Under the pieces are notes generated by a model, which saw only the letters and a list, made by a program, of their open reading frames with translations, had not been told where the DNA came from and made no database searches. Shown here piece after piece: positions 48,119-56,199 of a DNA stretch of 64,000 nucleotides (the stretch's first letter is position 1; every line of letters begins with the position of its first letter). Source of the DNA: Neisseria zoodegmatis (GTDB lineage Bacteria > Pseudomonadota > Gammaproteobacteria > Burkholderiales > Neisseriaceae); assembly GCF_900187305.1 (NCBI RefSeq), contig NZ_LT906434.1, positions 868,001-932,000 of the forward strand. The letters run 5' to 3'. A program made the position numbers and the translations under genes.

Positions 48119-48931
48119 TTAAATTTGCGGCTTTCTTCCCGTTGCTGCCCATTCAGGCCGGATAACTTGGGCTATCTTATCGGCCATTGTTTTTGATATT
48201 TCATGATTCGATTCCTCTTGAATCCATTTTGATATATCTCTGTTTTCAGGGTGTGTATCACGTTCTAGCGGGTTTGCGTTGCCCCAAAAACGGGAAAAAG
48301 CTTTATTGGCTAATTTCAATGTTAGCGGCTGCTCGTTGAAAGAAGCATTTGCCGCATCCTCCCTTAAATTGTTATCTTGCTGACGGGTAATTTGCCCGGC
48401 TAATGCCTGCATTCTTATATTTTGTATAGTTTGCTCCTTTTCTTTGTTTAGTTTAAGAAACTCATTAACATCAGGCAAATTAACCATACCATTATCTGAT
48501 TCAAGAGAATGATTTTGACTATAAATAGTTTCAATCCATTCTTTAAATAATATTTTTGGCCAAAAAATATTATGCGGTTGTTTATAGTCTGTTAAAAAAT
48601 CCTCGCTATAAAAATCATTATAAGTAGCAACATCTATTAAAAAACTTCTAGTAGGTGTTGAATATTCATTGCCAAATTCATCAAAAGTGAATGGTTGTAA
48701 AAAATTGCCAAAATCATCATATTCAGGGTCTATATTTTTGAATGTATCATCAAACATTTTTTTGTAAGTATTGCCTGCTGCGTAATGATCAAACTTTGCT
48801 CTCAATAAAAATTTTGCAATATCAGCATAATCTACGTCTCCATTCTCTATATGCAACAGATATTTGATTGCAAGCTCTCCATATATGTATTTATCTTCCA
48901 ATTCTTTTTTATCTTTAAAAATCATACCCAT
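48119..48931 (-). CDS. Unknown protein next to the integrase
   Basis: ATG 48931 gives about 270 residues and has AAGG 8 bases upstream; an earlier in-frame ATG at 48994 would overlap the integrase end. It is acidic and aromatic-rich in the middle (FLQPFTFDEFGNEYSTPTR). The C-terminal part (NPLERDTHPENRDISKWIQ, DKIAQVIRPEWAATGRKP) resembles ends of proteins found beside integrases in proteobacterial islands. DNA from about 48420 to 48940 is clearly more AT-rich than the flanks. The function is unknown; it is possible cargo. Confidence 0.6.
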   Translation of the reverse strand: MGMIFKDKKELEDKYIYGELAIKYLLHIENGDVDYADIAKFLLRAKFDHYAAGNTYKKMFDDTFKNIDPEYDDFGNFLQPFTFDEFGNEYSTPTRSFLIDVATYNDFYSEDFLTDYKQPHNIFWPKILFKEWIETIYSQNHSLESDNGMVNLPDVNEFLKLNKEKEQTIQNIRMQALAGQITRQQDNNLREDAANASFNEQPLTLKLANKAFSRFWGNANPLERDTHPENRDISKWIQEESNHEISKTMADKIAQVIRPEWAATGRKPQI

Positions 48932-48971
48932 TTTAAAGGCCTTATTATTGTATTTGGGGATTTCAGACGGC

Positions 48972-50189
48972 CTATCCCCGGCAGCCTGTTTCACTCTCGA
49001 TCATCTCGCGGGCTTGGTTGTACCGTTCCCGCAAATAATCTGAATACCATTGCATCATCTCTACCCGCTCGGCCATGTAGTCCGTGCGGTTATAGGCGGC
49101 TCTGATTTTGTTGTCGTCGATATGGGCAAGCTGCCGCTCGATTGCGTCGGGGTTATAGCCCTGTTCGTTTAATAGACTGCTTGCAAGGCTTCGGAATCCG
49201 TGCGGTGTAGCAATGCCTTTATAGCCCATGTTGTTAATGATTTTGCCCGCCGTGTTTTCGCTGATATGGCCGCCTATGGCGGTGCGGCTGGGGAATAGAA
49301 ACGGGCTATGCCCCGTGATGGCGTGTAGCTCTTTCAGTAGCTCAAGCGGCCAGTCTGCCAGTGGGATAACGTGCGGTCGGGGCCGTTTCATGCGCTCTGC
49401 CGGTATCGTCCATATTTTCTTATCAAAGTCGATTTCCTGCCATTTGCCGCCGCGTATTTCGGTATTGCGGGCGAAGCAAAGCATAATCAGCATCACACAT
49501 ATACGGTTTTGCTGGTGTGTATCGGCTAATATTAAACGGCGGTAAAACTCCGTCAGTTCTTCACGGGGCAGGGCGGGCATGTGTGCCGCTTCTTTTTTCG
49601 GTAAATAGCCGACAAGCGGGGAGGCTGGGTTGCCGTCTGTCAGTTCCAGCAAGGCGGCATGGTTGAAAACGCTGCCTATCCATTGCCTGATTTTTTCCGC
49701 CGTTTCCAATGCGCCCCGCGCGGCGATATGCTCGATTACGGCCTTAATATCGCTTACCCGCAGTTCTTTAATCGGGCGGTTGCCGATATGCGGGAAAACG
49801 TCCGATTCAAAATACTGCATGATACGGGCGGCGTGTTTCTCTTTCCAGCGGGGCAGATTCTTGGTGTGCCATTGCTTCGTTACCGCTGCAAAGGTATTCA
49901 GTAGGGCGGCTTGCCGCTCTTGTTTGGTCTGTTGCTTGGCTTGACTGGGGTCTTGCCCTGTTGCAATCAGGCGGCGGGCATTTTCGGCGGCTTCCCGTGC
50001 CTCTGCTAAGCCGATAACGGGGTAAACGCCGATTGCAAGCGTTTTTCTTTTTCGGTCTATTGAATAATCAAGCCGCCAATACTTCCCGCTGTTTGGTTTT
50101 ACCAACAGATACAAGCCGCGCCCGTCTGTCAGCTTATAGGGCTTTTCGGCGGGTTTGGCGTTTTTTATTTGGCGGTCGTTTAACGGCAT
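48972..50189 (-). CDS. P4-type tyrosine integrase
   Basis: The product is 405 residues. The N-terminal DUF4102 arm-binding domain (MPLNDRQIKNAKPAEKPYKL), a core-binding domain and the catalytic domain are present, with Arg246 (NTEIRGG), His330-x-x-Arg333 (HGFR), His356 and Tyr366 (AAYNR). It integrates the element at tRNA-Leu, whose 3' end lies 223 bases away, the usual layout. The promoter region has an inverted repeat at 50194-50240. Confidence 0.93.
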   Translation of the reverse strand: MPLNDRQIKNAKPAEKPYKLTDGRGLYLLVKPNSGKYWRLDYSIDRKRKTLAIGVYPVIGLAEAREAAENARRLIATGQDPSQAKQQTKQERQAALLNTFAAVTKQWHTKNLPRWKEKHAARIMQYFESDVFPHIGNRPIKELRVSDIKAVIEHIAARGALETAEKIRQWIGSVFNHAALLELTDGNPASPLVGYLPKKEAAHMPALPREELTEFYRRLILADTHQQNRICVMLIMLCFARNTEIRGGKWQEIDFDKKIWTIPAERMKRPRPHVIPLADWPLELLKELHAITGHSPFLFPSRTAIGGHISENTAGKIINNMGYKGIATPHGFRSLASSLLNEQGYNPDAIERQLAHIDDNKIRAAYNRTDYMAERVEMMQWYSDYLRERYNQAREMIESETGCRG

Positions 50190-50193
50190 TTTT

Positions 50194-50240
50194 ACGGTAC
50201 TTTTTTTTACAGTATTTTTAGATACCGATAAAAGTACCGT
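50194..50240. promoter_or_regulatory. Inverted repeat upstream of the integrase
   Basis: ACGGTACTTTT and AAAAGTACCGT flank 25 AT-rich bases directly before the integrase start. It could be an operator or integrase arm-binding site. Confidence 0.5.
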
Positions 50241-50284
50241 GAATTTTCTGTTGATTCAATAATACGGGTGTAGATTGGTGTAGA

Positions 50285-50357
50285 TGACAAAGGCCGTCTG
50301 AAACAGCTCTTTATCAGCCTGAAAGCCTTGCTAGGATTAGGTTTTTGTGTATTGGGG
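50285..50357. repeat. Right copy of the 73-base element-end direct repeat
   Basis: Partner of 41156-41228. It is framed by GTGTAGAT phrases (near 50269, 50277 and 50364). It lies between the integrase promoter and the tRNA-Leu terminator. Confidence 0.8.
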
Positions 50358-50374
50358 TAGATGGGTGTAGACGT

Positions 50375-50406
50375 AAAAAAACAGCCCGTAAAGGCTGTTG
50401 TTTTTT
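50375..50406 (-). terminator. Terminator of tRNA-Leu
   Basis: AACAGCC/GGCTGTT hairpin with A and T runs, just past the tRNA 3' end on the minus strand. Confidence 0.82.
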
Positions 50407-50411
50407 GAGTT

Positions 50412-50496
50412 TGGTGCGGAAGGAGAGACTCGAACTCTCACACCTTGCGGCGCTGGAACCTAAATCCAGTGCGTCTACCAATTTCGCCACTTCCGC
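50412..50496 (-). tRNA. tRNA-Leu (TAG), integration site
   Basis: 85 bases with a long variable arm and an encoded CCA, acceptor GCGGAAG/CTTCCGC, anticodon loop TTTAGGT giving TAG. Its 3' part contains GTCTCTCCTTC, repeated at the far end of the element (41230-41240), so it is the likely attachment site. The tRNA is kept whole. Confidence 0.95.
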
Positions 50497-50658
50497 ACTA
50501 AATGAGCACGTGATTATACTGGAAACATGGCAAGATGCAACCAAATTCCTGCTTGAAAAAAGCTATAATCGGCTTAATTTACGCCAAGTAAGTAGCCGCC
50601 TGTGCGTTTTCAGACGGCCTTTAGTCTAATGAAATGCAGTGAATCAAAAGGAAAAACT

Positions 50659-51330
50659 ATGCCTGTATTAAAAATTCAGGATTATTTACAGACGCAGGGA
50701 TTACGTTTGCCGAAAGATATGGTGCACATGTCGTATCTTGCTGTTCAGGCTGTGATGAACGTGGGTCATGCTTCGATAGACCGTTCGGTATTGTGGTATG
50801 CAGATGATGAAGTGGTTTTATCGAATTATTTTGAGCAGGACGACGACAACGAAGCTTTGTTGAAGCAGGTTTTTATGGCTTTGGATTCCGTGTTCAGTAG
50901 AACGGATAAAGCAGCAAACGCAACCGTTTATGCGTTGAGGCCGTCTGAAAACAATCATCTGTGCTTGCTGCGTTTGGCGCAACAAGGCGAACATGTTGAG
51001 CAGAAAATGACTGTCGATGAAGAACATAGCCGCTTTTATTTGCCGGTGCGTACGGCGCAAACGGGATGGCTGAATCTGGTAGATGATGTGGATTCATGGT
51101 TGGAGCTGGACGAATTGCAAGGCGAGCATCACAGTCGTAGCCGCAGCCAAATTTCTTTGCCTGTTTGTACCGATAGCGGTGCCGTATTAGGCGTGGTTCA
51201 TGTCGAATATCAGGACAAAGAAGCATTAAATGAGGAAACGCAAGCGGAATGGGTGGCGTTGTCGCTGGCGTTGTCGCAGCCGCTGAGTGAATTATTAAAA
51301 GTTGAATTATCGGAAAATAATGATGACTAA
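50659..51330 (+). CDS. GAF-domain protein
   Basis: The product is 223 residues. The GAF-like fold runs through about 30-210 ([58 protein letters not shown] [19 protein letters not shown]). GAF domains bind small ligands or sense redox state; no output domain is attached. ATG 50659 has AAGGA upstream and avoids a DUS-derived extension. It overlaps ribA by 11 bases, suggesting linked expression. Confidence 0.72.
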   Translation: MPVLKIQDYLQTQGLRLPKDMVHMSYLAVQAVMNVGHASIDRSVLWYADDEVVLSNYFEQDDDNEALLKQVFMALDSVFSRTDKAANATVYALRPSENNHLCLLRLAQQGEHVEQKMTVDEEHSRFYLPVRTAQTGWLNLVDDVDSWLELDELQGEHHSRSRSQISLPVCTDSGAVLGVVHVEYQDKEALNEETQAEWVALSLALSQPLSELLKVELSENNDD

Positions 51331-51913
51331 ACCGATTAAGTTTGTTGCTTCTTGCCGTTTACCCACCGAGTGGGGCGTGTTTACCTTGCATGGTTTTGAA
51401 GAAGTGGAAAGCGGACAGGAACATGTTGCGCTAACGATGGGGAATATCGCAGACGGAGAGCCGGTATTGGCGCGCATCCATTCTGAATGTTTGACCGGAG
51501 ATGCGTTGTTTTCGCAAAAATGTGATTGCGGGCCGCAGCTTCAAGCGGCGATGCAGGCGACTCAAAAAGCCGGGCGAGGTGCGATTGTTTATCTGCGTCA
51601 AGAAGGACGCGGAATTGGCTTAATTAACAAAATCCGTGCCTATCAATTGCAAGATCAGGGCTTGGATACGGTTGAAGCCAATGTTGCTCTAGGCTTGCCG
51701 GTAGATGCGCGGGACTTTACTTTGGCTAAGTATATTTTCGAATATCTAGGTGTCAAAGAGGTAGCTTTGCTGACCAATAATCCAGAGAAAGTGCAGGTAT
51801 TAAGTGATGCAGGTATCAAAATAGTAGAAAGAGTGCCCTTGCAGGTGGGCGAAAATGCTGAGAACGAGCATTATTTAAACACTAAAGCTCAAAAGCTTGG
51901 GCATTGGTTTTAA
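51320..51913 (+). CDS. ribA: GTP cyclohydrolase II
   Basis: The product is 197 residues and is the first step of riboflavin synthesis. Zinc cysteines lie in [35 protein letters not shown] is the catalytic signature, and [12 protein letters not shown] is also typical. ATG 51320 or 51323 overlaps the GAF gene end. No ribB domain is fused. Confidence 0.95.
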   Translation: MMTKPIKFVASCRLPTEWGVFTLHGFEEVESGQEHVALTMGNIADGEPVLARIHSECLTGDALFSQKCDCGPQLQAAMQATQKAGRGAIVYLRQEGRGIGLINKIRAYQLQDQGLDTVEANVALGLPVDARDFTLAKYIFEYLGVKEVALLTNNPEKVQVLSDAGIKIVERVPLQVGENAENEHYLNTKAQKLGHWF

Positions 51914-52046
51914 TATGCGTTTTAGTCATAAAACTAATTATATTTATATTTCAGATTCTTATTGAAAATGATGCATCGTCAGCGTAATTAATGCTTGCGT
52001 ATTGAGTGAAAATTTGTTTTAATCACGTTTTAGCGATAAGCGCTAC

Positions 52047-52122
52047 GGGTGATTAGCTCAGTTGGTAGAGCGTCTGCCTTACAAGCAGAATGTCGGCGGT
52101 TCGACTCCGTCATCACCCACCA
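52047..52122 (+). tRNA. tRNA-Val (TAC)
   Basis: 76 bases with acceptor GGGTGAT/ATCACCC, anticodon arm CTGCC-TTACAAG-GCAG giving TAC, T arm with GTTCGACTC, and an encoded CCA. Confidence 0.97.
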
Positions 52123-52134
52123 AGTTTCTTGTGC

Positions 52135-52211
52135 GGAGTGGTAGTTCAGTTGGTTAGAATACCGGCCTGTCACGCCGGGGGTCGCGGGTTCGAGCCCCGT
52201 CCACTCCGCCA
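52135..52211 (+). tRNA. tRNA-Asp (GTC)
   Basis: 77 bases with acceptor GGAGTGG/CCACTCC, anticodon loop CTGTCAC giving GTC, T arm CGGGTTCGAGCCCCG, and an encoded CCA. It lies 12 bases after tRNA-Val, so they are one transcript. Confidence 0.97.
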
Positions 52212-52218
52212 AATATTG

Positions 52219-52248
52219 AAAAGCACCTGATTAATCAGGTGCTTTTTT
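52219..52248 (+). terminator. Terminator of the tRNA-Val/tRNA-Asp operon
   Basis: AAAAGCACCTGA/TCAGGTGCTTTT hairpin followed by Ts. Confidence 0.9.
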
Positions 52249-52605
52249 ATTGCTTATTTCAAGCCTTTTGATGAAGAAGAGCTACTGATCTGAATAATTT
52301 GAATGTGAGGGCACTGTTTTGTTTTTGTATTGAAGAAAGTGCTTTGATCAGTATCTAAAAAACAGTTGATTAGGCCTCCTGCAAGAGCTTTATCATCCCA
52401 ATGTGTAGCATTAAGCTTTTTCGTTACCCAAATCGATCAAATCTCATATTTCTTTGTTATTTTAATTCTAAAAATAATAAATAAATTTAATAACTTATAA
52501 ATTCTCTTTCAAAACATAGTGAAATGTTAAAAAAATCGCATTGTACGTTATATTGTACAAAAAATAAGTTGCAAACAGGAATAATTGCTATTAACATTGC
52601 AAATT
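52249..52605. promoter_or_regulatory. AT-rich upstream region of tonB with possible Fur site
   Basis: There is no gene in about 355 bases. The last 130 bases are very AT-rich. AATAATTGCTATTAACATTG (52580-52599) loosely follows the repeated NATWAT pattern of Fur boxes and sits just ahead of tonB, which is iron-regulated in related bacteria. The match is weak. TTGTACGTTATATTGTACAA (52539-52558) is an imperfect palindrome that may also be an operator. Confidence 0.4.
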
Positions 52606-53547
52606 ATGGAAAATGAACGTGTCTTAATACCCACTACTATCGTAGTGGTAATTCTATTGCATATATGGCTGATATTTTTGGCATGGCAGGTTGTGAAGCC
52701 TGCGCAAATGGGCGTGGAGCATATAGAGTTTGTTGATTTGAGCGATTTCGGTGGCGGAGACGGAAAGCCGGAAGGTGCCGGAGCGCCTGCTCCTGAAGAA
52801 ACGCCTAAATCGGAGCTTGAAAAGCCCAAGCCTAAAGTTGAGGCTAAACCTCAACCCAAGCCCAAGCCTGTCGAGCAGCCTAAGCCTGAGCTTAAGCCTG
52901 TGATTACGAAAAAAGAACAGGCCGATATCAAGCAAGCTAAAGAAACGCCTAAGCCCAAACCTGTTGAAAAACCTAAGCCCGAAGTTCAGCAGAAACCGGT
53001 TGAAAAGCCGGTAGAGAAGCCGGCCGAAAAAACGGTTGAAAAGCCTGCTGAAAAACCTGCGGCTAAAACCAACGACAATGCTTCGGAAAATACTTCGGCA
53101 GGCGGTGCCAAGGTTACCGCGAAAGACGGCAAAGGCGATGGCAGCGGTTATTCCAAAATCCAAGGCAAAGGTGGCGGCACAGACGGCACCGGCGAGGGGC
53201 GCGGTTTAGGTAAGGGTGAGGGTAGCGGTAGTAAAACCGGTAGCGGTCACGGTGATGGGGATACTCGTGGCGCAGGTGGCCCGGGCGGTAGCCGAGGCAA
53301 TCCTACAAAAGCAACAGGCTCAATTCCAAGACCTCCTTATCCTCCGCTTTCAGAAGAGAACGGTGAAGAGGGTACTGTTGTGCTCAAAGTGATAGTAGAT
53401 CCTAGCGGCAGAGTTGTAGATGTGAAGATTTCTCGAAGCAGCGGCTATGCCCGCTTGGATAAGGCTGCGATCGGTGGAGCCCGTAAAGGTAAATTTAATC
53501 CCAAAGGCTGGACTGAATTTACGGTGCCTGTGAAATTTACCCTCTAA
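52606..53547 (+). CDS. tonB: Energy transducer TonB
   Basis: The product is 313 residues. One N-terminal membrane helix (VLIPTTIVVVILLHIWLIFL) carries the His that contacts ExbB/ExbD. A long Pro-Lys and Glu-Pro spacer follows (about 60-160), then a Gly/Ser-rich stretch (about 180-235), then the C-terminal TonB domain (RPPYPPLSEENGEEGTVVLK, SSGYARLDKAA). It transmits proton-motive force to outer-membrane iron/haem receptors. It leads tonB-exbB-exbD. ATG 52606 has a weak binding site. Confidence 0.95.
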   Translation: MENERVLIPTTIVVVILLHIWLIFLAWQVVKPAQMGVEHIEFVDLSDFGGGDGKPEGAGAPAPEETPKSELEKPKPKVEAKPQPKPKPVEQPKPELKPVITKKEQADIKQAKETPKPKPVEKPKPEVQQKPVEKPVEKPAEKTVEKPAEKPAAKTNDNASENTSAGGAKVTAKDGKGDGSGYSKIQGKGGGTDGTGEGRGLGKGEGSGSKTGSGHGDGDTRGAGGPGGSRGNPTKATGSIPRPPYPPLSEENGEEGTVVLKVIVDPSGRVVDVKISRSSGYARLDKAAIGGARKGKFNPKGWTEFTVPVKFTL

Positions 53548-53649
53548 GATATTTTTAACATTCGGCAGGTATCTGTTTTATTCGAAAAAAATGGATGCCG
53601 GCATAAAAAGCTTCATTAATTTATTTTGTAGTTATTTTTGGAAAGAGTT

Positions 53650-54309
53650 ATGAATTTAAAGTTAATTTTTGAATCGGGCGATGCCGTACTGATTAGTGTA
53701 TTTTTCTTGCTGCTGTTTATGAGCATTATGACTTGGGTCATCATGATTGTGCGCGGTATCAAGCTGATGCAGGCCAAGAAAGCCAATCAAGCGGTTAAGC
53801 CGTTAATTTGGAATGCTAAAAATTTGGATGAAGCCGTGCAAAAAGCGCAGAGCGTTTCTTCTCCGATGAGCGAATTGACCTTGGAAGCGGTACGCGCCCA
53901 TCAAAATTACTGCAAACACAAAGATACGCAAATTGCTGCTGCCGTGCCTTTAAATGATTATCTGGTAAGACAAATCCGTAACAGTATGAGCCAGATTTTG
54001 CGCAAGTTTGACGGCGGTCTGACTGCCTTGGCCTCCGTGGGTGCAACGGCGCCGTTTATCGGCTTGTTTGGTACGGTTTGGGGGATTTACCACGCGTTGA
54101 TCAACATCAGCGAAAGCGGCCAAATGAGCATTGCTGCGGTGGCAGGCCCCATCGGCGAAGCGTTGGTGGCGACTGCTTTCGGTTTGTTTGTGGCGATTCC
54201 CGCTGTGTTGGCTTATAACTTTTTGGTGCGCGGCAATAAAACGCTGGCTCAGGATATGGATGCTTTTGCGCACGACTTTCATGTTCAACTGTTGAACAAT
54301 AAGGATTGA
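53650..54309 (+). CDS. exbB: ExbB proton channel subunit
   Basis: The product is 219 residues with three membrane helices (about 14-36, 128-150, 170-195). [20 protein letters not shown] and [20 protein letters not shown] are the MotA/ExbB signatures. It forms the pentameric channel of the Ton motor. GGAAAGAG precedes ATG 53650. exbD begins 5 bases past its stop. Confidence 0.95.
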   Translation: MNLKLIFESGDAVLISVFFLLLFMSIMTWVIMIVRGIKLMQAKKANQAVKPLIWNAKNLDEAVQKAQSVSSPMSELTLEAVRAHQNYCKHKDTQIAAAVPLNDYLVRQIRNSMSQILRKFDGGLTALASVGATAPFIGLFGTVWGIYHALINISESGQMSIAAVAGPIGEALVATAFGLFVAIPAVLAYNFLVRGNKTLAQDMDAFAHDFHVQLLNNKD

Positions 54310-54314
54310 TGATT

Positions 54315-54749
54315 ATGGCATTTGGTTCGATGAATTCGGGTGAAGAATCTCCGATGGCTGACATCAACGTTACGCCCTTGGTGGATGTGATGTTGGTATT
54401 GCTGATTGTGTTTATGATTACCATGCCTGTGCTGACGCATTCCATTCCTTTGCAACTGCCGACCGCTTCGGAAAATGTTCAACAGGAAACCCAGCCCAAA
54501 GAGCCTTTGCGCTTAACGATTGATGCCGACGGCGCGTATTTGCTGGGTGCGGAATCGACGACTAAATTGACGTTGGAAGAGGTAACCGCCAAGTTGAAGC
54601 AGGCCAAAGCGGATAATGAAGACACGATTTTGGCGATTGCTGCCGATAAAAGTGTGGAATATGACTTTGTTGCCCAAGCCCTACATTCGGCGCGTGAAGC
54701 GGGTATCGGCAAAGTAGGGTTTATTACCGAGACCAAAGCAGGTAACTAA
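54315..54749 (+). CDS. exbD: ExbD subunit of the Ton motor
   Basis: The product is 144 residues with one membrane helix near 23-43 containing the proton-carrying Asp in INVTPLVDVMLVLLIVFMIT and a periplasmic domain. ATG 54315 is chosen because AAGGA lies 9 bases upstream; ATG 54309 is an alternative. An inverted DUS ends the operon. Confidence 0.94.
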   Translation: MAFGSMNSGEESPMADINVTPLVDVMLVLLIVFMITMPVLTHSIPLQLPTASENVQQETQPKEPLRLTIDADGAYLLGAESTTKLTLEEVTAKLKQAKADNEDTILAIAADKSVEYDFVAQALHSAREAGIGKVGFITETKAGN

Positions 54750-54789
54750 GCGCTGAGCAATCGGTATTTATTTTAAGGTTTGATTGGAA

Positions 54790-54824
54790 AAAGGCCGTCT
54801 GAAAATAGGATTCAGACGGCCTTT
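54790..54824 (+). terminator. Inverted DUS pair after exbD
   Basis: AAGGCCGTCTGAA and TTCAGACGGCCTT around an 8-base loop, then TTGTTT. Confidence 0.78.
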
Positions 54825-54839
54825 GTTTATGTTGGTTTT

Positions 54840-54898
54840 CAGCGAAACCCGCTCTGCTCGTTTTGGCGAAGCTCACAAAGTTCGCTTTCAGACGGCCT
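54840..54898 (-). repeat. DUS-linked dispersed repeat
   Basis: Read on the minus strand from the DUS at 54898: GAAAGCGAACTTTGTGAGC, TTCGCCAAAACGAGCAGAGC and GGGTTTCGC. The middle and end match the 24-base units inside putA (29094-29141). A related form lies at 21256-21366. Confidence 0.65.
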
Positions 54899-55046
54899 CA
54901 AGCTGTTTCAGGATAAAGAAGAGACGGCATGATGGGTTTGGGTTGCATCAAGGCCGTCTGAAATCATCAGAATGAATCTTTGTGCAATCGTGAGTGAAAC
55001 CATTCAATAGCGTTGGAAGCACGGCTTGATAAGGGAATGTGCCATT

Positions 55047-55511
55047 TTAGGCATCTTCGGCCACTTCGTTTTCTTCAATCAGGCCAACTTTCGGGAAATA
55101 CAGCAAATCGTAGGTGGGTTTGTTGACCAAGTCGGCAAGCGTGAAGCCGTCGAGATAGTTGAGAAACGCGCGAATGCCGCCGCCTAAAATGCCTGCCATG
55201 CGGCAGTTGGGGGAAATCATGCACTGATTGTTGCTGCCCATACACTCAACCAGCTGCATCGGCTCGAGATGGCGGACGACGGTGCCGATGTTGATTTGGT
55301 CGGCGGGACGTGCCAAGCGCAGGCCGCCGCCTTTGCCGCGGATGCTGTCGAGAAAGCCGCCTTTTACCAAGGAAGTAACCACTTTCATCAGGTGGCTTTT
55401 GGAAATGCCGTAGGTGTCGGCGATGGTGCTGATGTTGACTAAAGCATCATCGTTGATGGCGGTGTAAATCAATACGCGCAGGCCGTAATCGGTGTGCTGG
55501 GTCAGATACAT
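55047..55511 (-). CDS. nsrR: Nitric-oxide-sensing repressor NsrR (Rrf2 family)
   Basis: The product is 154 residues. The N-terminal winged HTH is MYLTQHTDYGLRVLIYTA and ISKSHLMKVVTSLVKGGFLD; RGKGGGLRLARP is the Rrf2 wing. Cysteines in ECMGSNNQCMISPNCRM hold the iron-sulphur cluster. Loss of the cluster on NO exposure relieves repression. ATG 55511 gives the family-typical start. A palindrome between it and the divergent hemerythrin gene matches an NsrR operator. Confidence 0.9.
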   Translation of the reverse strand: MYLTQHTDYGLRVLIYTAINDDALVNISTIADTYGISKSHLMKVVTSLVKGGFLDSIRGKGGGLRLARPADQINIGTVVRHLEPMQLVECMGSNNQCMISPNCRMAGILGGGIRAFLNYLDGFTLADLVNKPTYDLLYFPKVGLIEENEVAEDA

Positions 55512-55550
55512 AATGATGAATGGCGGGTGAGTTTGACTTTGGGCTGTTAT

Positions 55551-55573
55551 AAGTTTCATAATATATGAAACTT
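55551..55573. promoter_or_regulatory. NsrR-type operator
   Basis: This is part of a perfect palindrome (55549-55575) with 12-base arms ATAAGTTTCATA and TATGAAACTTAT around a 3-base centre. The 23-base core follows the AAG-N-T-N-CAT ... ATG-N-A-N-CTT layout of NsrR sites. It lies between nsrR and the hemerythrin gene and could control both. Confidence 0.72.
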
Positions 55574-55600
55574 ATAAAATAATCCAGCATAGGCACGACC

Positions 55601-55966
55601 ATGAAACCTTTGAAACGCCATCCCGATTTAATCGAACGCTCGCGCGAGCATCATCATACTTTGGCATTGTGTGTGCGGATTTTGCGCGATGCCAAGCAGA
55701 ACCACCGTGATGATATTGAAGCGCACCTGCCTGATTTGTTTGCGCATTTTGCGGCGGAAGAAGCGCAGTTCGCGCCGTATTGGGATAAGCTAGATCCGGC
55801 ATTGCGGCAGCGTTTTGAGACGGAACATGCTTTGCTGCGCGGGCTGGCGGCGGCACCGCAATACGATGATGCGGAGTGGAATACCCGCTTTGCCACGACT
55901 TTGCGCGACCATGCGCGTTTTGAAGAGCGTGAATTGTTTCCTGCGCTCGAGCCGTTTTTGGATTGA
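55601..55966 (+). CDS. Hemerythrin-domain protein
   Basis: The product is 121 residues and a four-helix HHE-type domain. Candidate iron ligands lie in REHHHTLAL, LFAHFAAEEAQF, FETEHALLRG and LRDHARFEERELFP. Such proteins bind di-iron and handle NO or oxygen. It is divergent from nsrR across the operator and upstream of nnrS, supporting a role in nitrosative stress. Confidence 0.8.
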   Translation: MKPLKRHPDLIERSREHHHTLALCVRILRDAKQNHRDDIEAHLPDLFAHFAAEEAQFAPYWDKLDPALRQRFETEHALLRGLAAAPQYDDAEWNTRFATTLRDHARFEERELFPALEPFLD

Positions 55967-56199
55967 ATTGCTAAAGCCGGAGAGAAAAGTTTTCAGACGG
56001 CCTCGGTTTGTGTGTTTCGTATAGATTAAACAATGCTGCTGATTAAGGCTGATACGCGTTAAGACTTTTGTAGGATGGCCGTCTGAAAAATAGTTTGGCA
56101 AGGTAGGCGGCAATTTTTTGGACGCAGCTGCTTGATGCTTTTCCGGCATTTCGGTATGTGAAGATCACTGGATAAAAACTTATATAAAAGGAACTTACC
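55967..56199. other. Spacer upstream of nnrS
   Basis: No gene is seen. It holds inverted AG-DUS at about 55992 and a DUS at about 56078. AAAAGGAAC at 56186 is the nnrS binding site. A loose ATGC/GCAT pair near 56133-56147 is too weak to call an NsrR site. Confidence 0.4.

Noticed and set aside
52800-53060. Pro/Lys/Glu repeats as a DNA repeat element
   Set aside because: They are the normal low-complexity spacer of TonB.
56133-56147. NsrR site upstream of nnrS
   Set aside because: Only ATGC/GCAT arms with wrong spacing are present; too weak next to the clear palindrome at 55549.
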